Source: Gnetum montanum
Taxonomy: Eukaryota; Streptophyta; Gnetopsida; Gnetales; Gnetaceae
Length of the DNA stretch: 27,415 bases
Direction of reading: 5' to 3'
Assembly (NCBI GenBank): GCA_015680685.1
Contig: MNCI01004170.1
Location: 1,544,013-1,571,427 of the forward strand
Part shown: in pieces, positions 20,435 through 27,415 of the stretch
Layout: each line of letters opens with the position of its first letter
How positions within the stretch are numbered: the first letter of the stretch is position 1
Translations under genes and position numbers: made by a program
Notes under the pieces: model-generated
Told to the model about the DNA's origin: nothing
Seen by the model: only the letters and a program-made list of their open reading frames with translations
The model's database searches: none

Positions 20435-20557
20435 CTTTGTTGATTGTGCACTGATTAGAACTTAAGAAATCTTTCTCATTGTTGGAGCGAACCATTAGGA
20501 TTGGTTACAAGGAAAGAAATAATAATATATAATACATTGCACACTGAATAGACAATC

Positions 20558-22950
20558 ATGTCTCCTTCTTCGTACGAAAGTGTTTCATCACCTAGGTCTG
20601 ATACAGGGAACAATCGGAGGCGTAGTACACATGATAGTCTGTCAGTCCCTCAACAATTTTGCGTGGTATACGTTCATCTTGATGAGTATATACCAAACTT
20701 TACCTTTATCCTTCACGAAGATGAACAACTGCATTGGTGTGATTTAAAAGGTAACATAATGTTACCTCTTGATCATTCTGTTCCAGGCATGCTTCTTCGT
20801 GATCTCACACGAATTGGTATGCAACACTTACAGGCAGAGTACGTTGTGCATGATCATGACTCGAGAGAGTATCGACCCATGGAGGCACAACGTCAAAGGG
20901 ATTTACAATAGGAGAGATGTTATGAATCCATGAAGGGGAAGTTGTTGTAGAATGTCCCACATGTCCTAAGTGAAAATGAGGGTAGTGAACCTACCTCAGG
21001 TAGTCGCCCACACAATGATGTTCCTCCCGTTGACTTTGGTTAAGGGGTTGTGTATTAGAATATTCACTCAACTATCCATAACCCGGATTCTGGTACCGAC
21101 AGACATAAAGGATCTGAAAAAGGAACATGAACACATGACAAAGATGGACATTCTGATTGTAATCGCGATCAAGGCCATGACCACCAAAGAGAAGGTAACA
21201 GGCACCATCATGGTGACGGTCCTCCTTCTTCTCCACCTTCATCATCTCCTTCATCCTCTCTTTCAGGATTTGGATGCAGTCACAAAGAAAAAGACCATGA
21301 GGATAAGGGTAGGTGAAACCGGAGTCATAGATGAAACAGTCAGGAAAGGGAACGAGGGCACTCTAGAGAATCATAGCATGGAAGAAGGGAGAGTAGGGAA
21401 CAACATAGGCATCATAGACACCATAGATGGGACGATCACGATGAACCCCTACTCACTACTCGAAGTATGCTAGACATAACCGAGGCTATTAGAATCCCAA
21501 CAAGGCACCAAAAAGATAGTAGGATCAAGAGATTAGACATGAACAACATCCCATGATTTGAAGGGGGATACAACGCTGACCCTCAAAATCATCTACAAGC
21601 ATTCCATGATGCATGTGCCTTAAAAAACATAGAAAAAGAATGGCAAAAACTAAAGTTGTTCCCATGAACACTAGTCAAAGAAGTGGAGAGCTAGTACTGA
21701 TCCTTAGAACCAGAATCCATTTGTAGGTGGAGTACCATGTTAGAATTGTTCAATGATAAGTACCAAATGTACTCCTGAGTGTCCAACCTATGAAAGCAAA
21801 TCCAAGGATGAAAACAAGGAGGGCATGAACCCTTGGATGCTACCATGGGCCAATATTATGCACTATTACATCATTGTCTTGGCTATGGTTATTTGCAGAG
21901 GGATCAACTACACCATCTTGTAGATGGGCTCAGGCATGAAACATGAAGAACCCTTGGGATGTATGCCCAAGGAAGGCTATTTGAGCTTAGGACCCATTAA
22001 GTAAAATGATTATTGGAGCAAGTTGCTAAAGAGGAAGGTGAGCTAAGGAAAAGAGAGAGTGCAGAGGAATATAATAAAGATCCTTCCCTTCGAAAGAAGG
22101 GAGTAAGATTTTTTGAGGATGAAGAAGAGTCACCACTCAAAGAGATGGTGAATAGGAAACTTTGCCTATTTAAAAGTTGGCATCGGAAGTATCGGCAAAG
22201 GTAGACGAAATGTGGGACTCCCTAGATAATAGATTTCAAACCATTCTCAAAATAGTAGAGGAGTCTAGAGAGTAAGGTAGTGAACGGGAAAAGAGAAAAA
22301 AGAGAGAAGCGAAATATGCATGCAACAAGGGGAAGGGCAAAGTTGCCATCATCGAAGAGGTTGTGCATTTAGATACAAATAATGATAGTGGATGTGAGAT
22401 ATGCCAATACGACCATCCTAAGGGATGTTGCCCTATAATCTCACATCTGCAGGAGTCTGGGGTGTATGCACTCAATCCACAATTGAACAGAAGGAAAATA
22501 CGCCGAAGGTTACCTTATCCCCAAGGTAACCCCAAACAGTTCCACCAACCCTTAACGTATTATCCAAGTGGAACTCCACCACAACCAACTGAGTAGTATC
22601 AACAGTGGCAACACTCACAATCATGGGGAATTCCACCACCATAGCAACAGTATCCTTACTGTCAACCTGACCCGTATGGATATTATGTGCAACAACCAAT
22701 CTCTCCACATGACTCTACCGGTCACGTCACCCCTCAACCTTACTACCAAACACATGAGTATTATAGGACTCCTTTTCCTAGGGGTGATGTTCCACAAACA
22801 TACCATCCTTCTCATCAGGCTACATCTCTTCCACACTTAACTCCATTACCACTTGCTCCAGCCATGCAGGGTGAGCTCCCTGCCAAACCATAGCAACGCA
22901 ACGCTACAAGGGCTATTAATTATCACCCTACTATTGGTCCAAACAATCAC
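20558..22950 (+). pseudogene. Gag of the right retroelement
   Basis: ATG at 20558; open to 20911, then interrupted by many stops. Order: an N-terminal domain of about 100 residues shared with the left copy (VYVHLDEYIPNFTFILHEDE); a His/Asp/Ser/Pro-rich linker (about 21120-21450); a capsid-like Gag core (about 21536-21800, with KLKLFP, CRWSTMLELFNDKYQMY); a charged coiled-coil-like stretch (22013-22210); a zinc knuckle CEIC-x3-H-x4-C (22393-22431), one residue shorter than the standard CCHC spacing; and a Pro/Gln/His-rich tail. Most internal stops are TAG. The 20436-20557 stretch before it is a non-coding leader. Confidence 0.85.
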
Positions 22951-23079
22951 ATAAAGAAGAAACCTTTCTTTAGAACCAACAATCCAACCAAGTCCTTATA
23001 GTCACAAGCGGATAATTCTTCAAATGCCTCATCACCAATCAAAACTTCAAAACTCCCTTCAACCCAAAGACCACAATCA

Positions 23080-23699
23080 ACACATATGGTCATGTTAACC
23101 CATGCTATTATTGATTGGATGAAAGCTAGCCATCTTTCTAGGAAATTCTCTAATCTTGGAAGTCCTCTTATATATTTTTAGATTGCTGGGAATGAATTGT
23201 GCAAAGCTCTTTTGGATTTAGGTTCTAGTGTCAACTTAATCTCTCAAGAAATGTACAAAGCCTAGAACCTACCTCCATTAAAAAAGAGTAACATTTGTTT
23301 AGAGTTGGCCAACCAGTCCATCATTGTCCCATTAGGACTAGTGGAGGACATTGTCACCACTATTTGTGGATGGTCGTATCTAGCTAACTTCCTAGTGATT
23401 CAAGTGAACAACGGTAAGGGGGACTTCCCAATCATAATGGGAATACCATAGCTAAGCACAATTGACGTGCACCTAGAAATCCATGATCTTTCTCTGGAAA
23501 TATCAAAGGAAAATACATTTGGAAAGATCGAGAAGAAGAAAGTTCCATGCATTGCATACAATGACACAGGGTGTAATTACATGCAGAAGTCATGGTTTTT
23601 ACAACATTTAACATTGCCTGCATGCAATCAGTGTGCACAAGTGACTAATATACAAAGATGCCTATATGAAGTAGCCACAAGACAAGAAGGCACCTAGTG
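23080..23699 (+). pseudogene. Retropepsin-type protease region of the right retroelement
   Basis: The active-site sequence LLDLGSSVNLI (Asp at 23215-23217) is retained, followed by PLGLVEDIVTTICGW and FPIIMGIP, where a TAG replaces the expected residue before LSTI. DLG is the usual Athila form of the D-T/S-G motif. Downstream is a 70-residue conserved tail (23467-23697). It would cleave Gag-Pol, but two or more stops prevent expression. The stretch 23700-23890 is a poorly conserved linker to RT. Confidence 0.85.
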
Positions 23700-23895
23700 G
23701 CTGATAGCTAATCAAGAGAGCAGTTCAACTATATGCATGGAACCAACTAAGAGTTTGACTTGCACTTACATCTATAGCATAGACACATTAGAGCAACCCC
23801 ATCGCCAAACTCCAAGTCTTGACATTGAAAATATCAACTGGGGGAAGTTGGAAATCCTTGATAAGTTTAAGTAGGAGCCCCTTGAGTTAAAACCA

Positions 23896-24995
23896 TTGCC
23901 CACTAGTATGGAATACATGTTTCTCAAGAATGGAAAATTGGTAATTATTAATGCTAGGCTCGCTCCTCAACAAAGCCAGAGACTACTGAAAGTGATAAAA
24001 AAATGGTCAAAAGCCTTTGCTTGGTTATATCCTGAATTAATCGGAATAGATCCTAGGATATGTCAACAAAAAATTTACATTGATCCCTCCATGAAGCCTC
24101 AACGACAACCGTAGAGGTGACTTAACCCAAAGCTTAAGCAAGTGGTTAAGGAAGAAATTGAATATCTTCTAAAAGTTGGTTTCATATACCCCATTGTTGA
24201 TAGTGAATGGGTTAGTTCCTTAGTTATTGTGCCTAAGAAGGGAGGTAAATGGAGGGTGTGTATAGATCTTAGGCTACTGAATATGGCAACATTCAATGAC
24301 CACTTTCCATTGTCATTTGTCGACCAAATCTTAGACACCATTACAGGGCATCGCTACTATAGTTTTCTGGATGGGTATAGTGGGTACAACCAAATTCAAA
24401 TAGCCCCAGAAGACCAAGCCAAGACTACATTCACCAGTCCTTGGGGAACATTTGCATACAAACAAATGCTGTTTGGCTTGTGCAATGCCCCTACAACATT
24501 TCAACAATTAGTTTTAAGCATATTCCAGTAGCAGATAGGAAATGGTGTGGAAGTCTTCATGGATGACTTCTCCACTTATAGAGCGAACTTTGATCAAGCC
24601 TTGGACTGGTTAGAGCAAGTACTAAAGCGGGGTGTAGAAATCAACTTAAGGCTCAACTAGCAAAAAATCCATTTAATGGTCCAAGAAGGCGTCATATTAG
24701 GGCATAAGATTTTGCAAACAAGGATAGAGGTAGACCCTAAAAAGATTAAAATCATCCAAGGAATCACTCGGCAACTTGAAACTATAAAATATATCTAGTC
24801 ATTCCTTGGACACACTGGCTACTACAGACGGTTTATTTATTGAAAACTTTTCAAATGTTGCAAAACCATTGGTTGAACTAACGAAAGAGGATGTACCTTT
24901 CAAATGGACCAGGTGATGTGAATTAGCTTTCCAAACTTTAAAATAGGAGCTCATAGAAACACCCATTCTACAAGCTCCTGACTAGTCCAAACCAT
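23896..24995 (+). pseudogene. Reverse transcriptase of the right retroelement
   Basis: The RT core is open from 24142 to 24528: KWRVCIDLRLLNMATF, DHFPLSFVDQILD, YSFLDGYSGYNQIQIAPEDQ, FGLCNAPTTFQ. The catalytic box is FMDD at 24556-24567. TAG stops lie at 24529, 24658 and 24796, and a TTTA duplication at 24832-24839 shifts the frame inside the connection domain (after GYYRRF). The polymerase motifs are otherwise intact. It copies element RNA into cDNA from the tRNA primer. The wording fits the Athila/Tat branch. Confidence 0.92.
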
Positions 24996-25530
24996 TCCAC
25001 ATAATGACTGATGCATCCAACTATGCTCTAGGAGCCATACTTACACTGTTAGATGACCAAAAACATCCTTATTACATCCACTATGGAAGTAGGAGTATTG
25101 CTGGTGCACAACTTAACTACACCACAATAGAGAAAGAATTAATGGCTATAGTGTTTGCACTAGAAAAATTTAGGCACTATGTCTTGGGCTATAAGGTATT
25201 CATGCACATGGATCATAGTGCAAAAAGGTTCCCAATGAATAAACTAATGGTGAGCCCTTGCATCATACAATGGCTCGTAATCTTACAAGAGATCAATCTT
25301 ACAATGATTGATCATAAAGGCACTGAGAACGTAGTTGCTGATCATTTATCTTATTGTGATGGACAACAAAGAGGATGAATATCCACTCTCTGATCATTTC
25401 CCTAATGAACTCCTCTTTGTAGGTGTAGTAACTAATCAATTGACCACAGAGACAAATTGGTATAGTAGTATTCTCACCTATCTCCTTACACAACAAACAC
25501 CACAAGGGTTAGACATTAAAAAAAAATAAT
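24996..25530 (+). pseudogene. RNase H region of the right retroelement
   Basis: Open from 25004 to 25375. It starts MTDASNYALGAIL (first catalytic Asp in TDAS at 25007-25018), continues with NYTTIEKELMAIVFALEKF (catalytic Glu) and HMDHSA (Asp), and ends KGTENVVADHLS. All acidic residues expected for the fold are visible. A short frame change near 25340 leads into the linker to integrase, which is open to 25526 in the next frame. Confidence 0.9.
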
Positions 25531-26807
25531 AGTTTCTTCAGTGAGCCAAGTATTTTGTGGAGATCAATGGGCAACTTTATAAAGTATGTCCTGATGGCTT
25601 GGTTTGATGGTGTGTTCCTGAGGTGGATCAATTATGAGTTCTCCAAGATGCTCATGAGGGTCCTTGTGGGGGTCATTACATTAGGAGAAGAACAACCATT
25701 AAAATCTTGCTTGCAGGATATTATTGGCCTACATTGTTTTGGGATGCCCATCATTTCATCCAATCTTGTGAGCGATGTCAACATGATGGGGGAATGACTG
25801 CTAGAATGGAGGGTCCGCAATAATGCATTCAACCTTTAGAACCCTTCAATATTTGGGGAATTGATTTTATGGGGCCTATTACACAAATGTCCAATGGAAA
25901 AGCCTACATTGTTGTTGCCGTTGACTAATTCAAAAAATGGGCAAAAGTAGCCGCCGTTAAGGATTGTACATCATCTACAACTATATGATTTGTTTAACAA
26001 CAAGTTGTAAACAGGTTTGGCGTGCCGTGTGCACTTATTTCAGACAATGGTACACACTTCATAGGTATGACTTTTCAAAAATTAATGTAATGCCTAGGGG
26101 TTGAGCACAAACTGACTACACCATACCACCCTCAAGCACATGGTCAAGCTGAGGTCACTAATAGGGAGATTACAAAGATATTGACAAGAACTATTAGCAA
26201 GTATAGGAGAGATTGGAGCACCAAACTGAATGATGCTCTTTGGGCATACCACTTCACATGGAATCTCCCTATAGGCTACTCTCCCTATGAGTTAGTGTAT
26301 GGTAAACTTCCAACACTCCATATTCAAGCAAAAATCTATACACTATCCACAACATGTGATCTCAACCTTAACCTTGATCTAGCACAAAAAGAATGGCTAA
26401 TGAACCTTAACTTGCTAGATGAGAATCAACTAGTCACCCTATCATCTAATGAATTGCACAAGGCTTTTAATAAATAATGTCATGACCTAAGGATTAGGAA
26501 AGTTAAATATCAACTAGGAGATAAGGTTCTCTACTGGAATCCCACACATGTGCCACAATGAACTAAATTTCAAATGATGTGGAAAGGACCTTATATCATT
26601 CATGAAACTTTTTCTTTAGGGGCCATGATGATTTACAAACCTGAGAGCCCAGACAAGAAACTATTGGTCAACATCCAACAAACCAAACCTATCCATGAGC
26701 CTAGGATAGCTAGTACCAATGCTACCTCTGTTGGTGGACAACTTTGCTCCCTATTTTGTATTGCTTCCTACCACCTCAGTCGTGGGGGAGATGGCCACCA
26801 ATGCTAA
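25531..26807 (+). pseudogene. Integrase of the right retroelement
   Basis: The HHCC zinc-binding region is present (HEGPCGGHY, then SCERCQ). The catalytic triad is kept: Asp 25863-25865 (GIDFMGP), Asp 26043-26045 (SDNGTHF) and Glu 26151-26153 (QAEVTNRE), with exactly 35 residues between the last two. The core is interrupted by TAG, TAA and ATAG-type lesions (for example near 25926 and 26087). An open stretch 26181-26474 carries the DALWAYH and GYSPYELVYGK motifs. The C-terminal part ends at a stop near 26807. No chromodomain is visible, consistent with Athila rather than chromovirus elements. Confidence 0.9.
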
Positions 26808-27415
26808 CCATTCAAAGCCCTTAGTTCCTTTTGTATTTTTTTACACATTTTTTCATATTTACTTTTTTTTTTATTTTACACCATCGTTACCATTTTTACT
26901 ATTTCTTTGTTTGACTTACTTTCATTCGTCATATAATAAATGCTCATGATGGTGGATTGTACTATAATAATGTTGATTGCTAATGTTTGGGTTTTACCTT
27001 TGATTTTCAATGTTGATATTAAGATATGGTTATTTTGATAAAATAGGCAATGAGTCCACATCGCCAATTCATCCATTCAACTCTATGGTCTTTGTTGGTT
27101 TTGGAACTGTATTGTCCCTTTTTCTAAATAAACTTATTAATGAATTGGTGGCTTAGTATCCTTCAAACCAAGGAAGGACTCAATGGTTGAAAAGGGTGTG
27201 ACTTCAAGGGGATTTGATGTACATGTGTTGGCTATTCTCTTGGGTACTTGAATGATTTTCATGGGTTTTTCGCCATTCAGCCATTGATCAAATATCAAGA
27301 AGCTGAGTGAATAAAAATAAGTCTGTGCATGGTGTGGTTCTCACGTGAAAAAAAACTGGTGAGAATTCAAAGCACACCCCTTAGACATAATAAAGAAATA
27401 TGGGCTACAAGCACT
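26808..27415 (+). other. 3' region of the right retroelement, cut by the window edge
   Basis: Non-coding, T-rich after pol. The segment 27150-27415 is similar, in reverse complement, to 4300-3980 of the left copy. It includes one unit of the family repeat (27321-27388). Any env-position ORF and the 3' LTR would lie beyond the window. Confidence 0.7.

Noticed and set aside
20970-21473. Plus-strand open stretch of 167 codons, rich in Thr, Met and Ile
   Set aside because: Another frame over the Gag linker; the frame continuing from the N-terminal domain reads as the His/Ser/Pro-rich linker seen in both copies.
1-27415. CRISPR arrays, tRNA or rRNA genes, bacterial or phage systems
   Set aside because: No regularly spaced repeats, no recognisable RNA gene and no prokaryotic gene organisation. 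The short repeats present belong to LTRs or element 3' regions.

Overview
The window looks like nuclear DNA of a seed plant with a large, repeat-rich genome. A gymnosperm is my best guess, but this is inference. The reasons are one intron-bearing pentatricopeptide repeat (PPR) gene in 27 kb, AT-rich spacers, and long, heavily mutated Ty3/gypsy LTR retrotransposons of the Athila type. I see no bacterial operons, CRISPR, tRNA or rRNA.

Left block (1-12004, minus strand), read from high to low coordinates: an LTR (12004-11089), a primer-binding site matching the tRNA-Asp type used by Athila elements (11087-11070), then decayed gag, protease, reverse transcriptase, RNase H and integrase (10936 to about 4780). 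Next come a 3' untranslated stretch with a 92-bp tandem repeat (4000-4170), a TATA box beside palindromic repeats (3094-3190), a possible 308-bp intron (2946-2639), and a long decayed reading frame in the position of the Athila env-like or extra ORF (2638-473). The stop codon of that frame is made by the first bases of the next LTR (475-1, cut by the window edge). The two LTRs belong to one family but differ strongly, so the block may be very old, chimeric or nested.

Middle block (12005-19568): an AT-rich spacer, an unrecognised decayed minus-strand reading frame (13923-12464), then the only gene that looks intact. This is a minus-strand P-class PPR protein with three exons (18060-18026, 17903-17444, 16657-15380), predicted at 590 residues with a basic, organelle-type N-terminus. 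A T-rich tract and about 1.2 kb of featureless AT-rich DNA follow.

Right block (about 19569-27415, plus strand): a second copy of the same family, in opposite orientation. It has an LTR (to 20415), a primer-binding site (20417-20434), gag, protease, RT, RNase H and integrase ending near 26807, then the 3' region up to the window edge, including one unit of the repeat that is tandem in the left copy. This copy keeps the catalytic residues I could check, but stops and a frameshift interrupt it. In the left copy the protease aspartate and all three integrase catalytic acids are replaced.

The two elements point away from each other with the PPR gene between them. They are not functionally connected to that gene as far as I can see. 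The least explained part is the promoter-intron-ORF unit downstream of pol in the left element.
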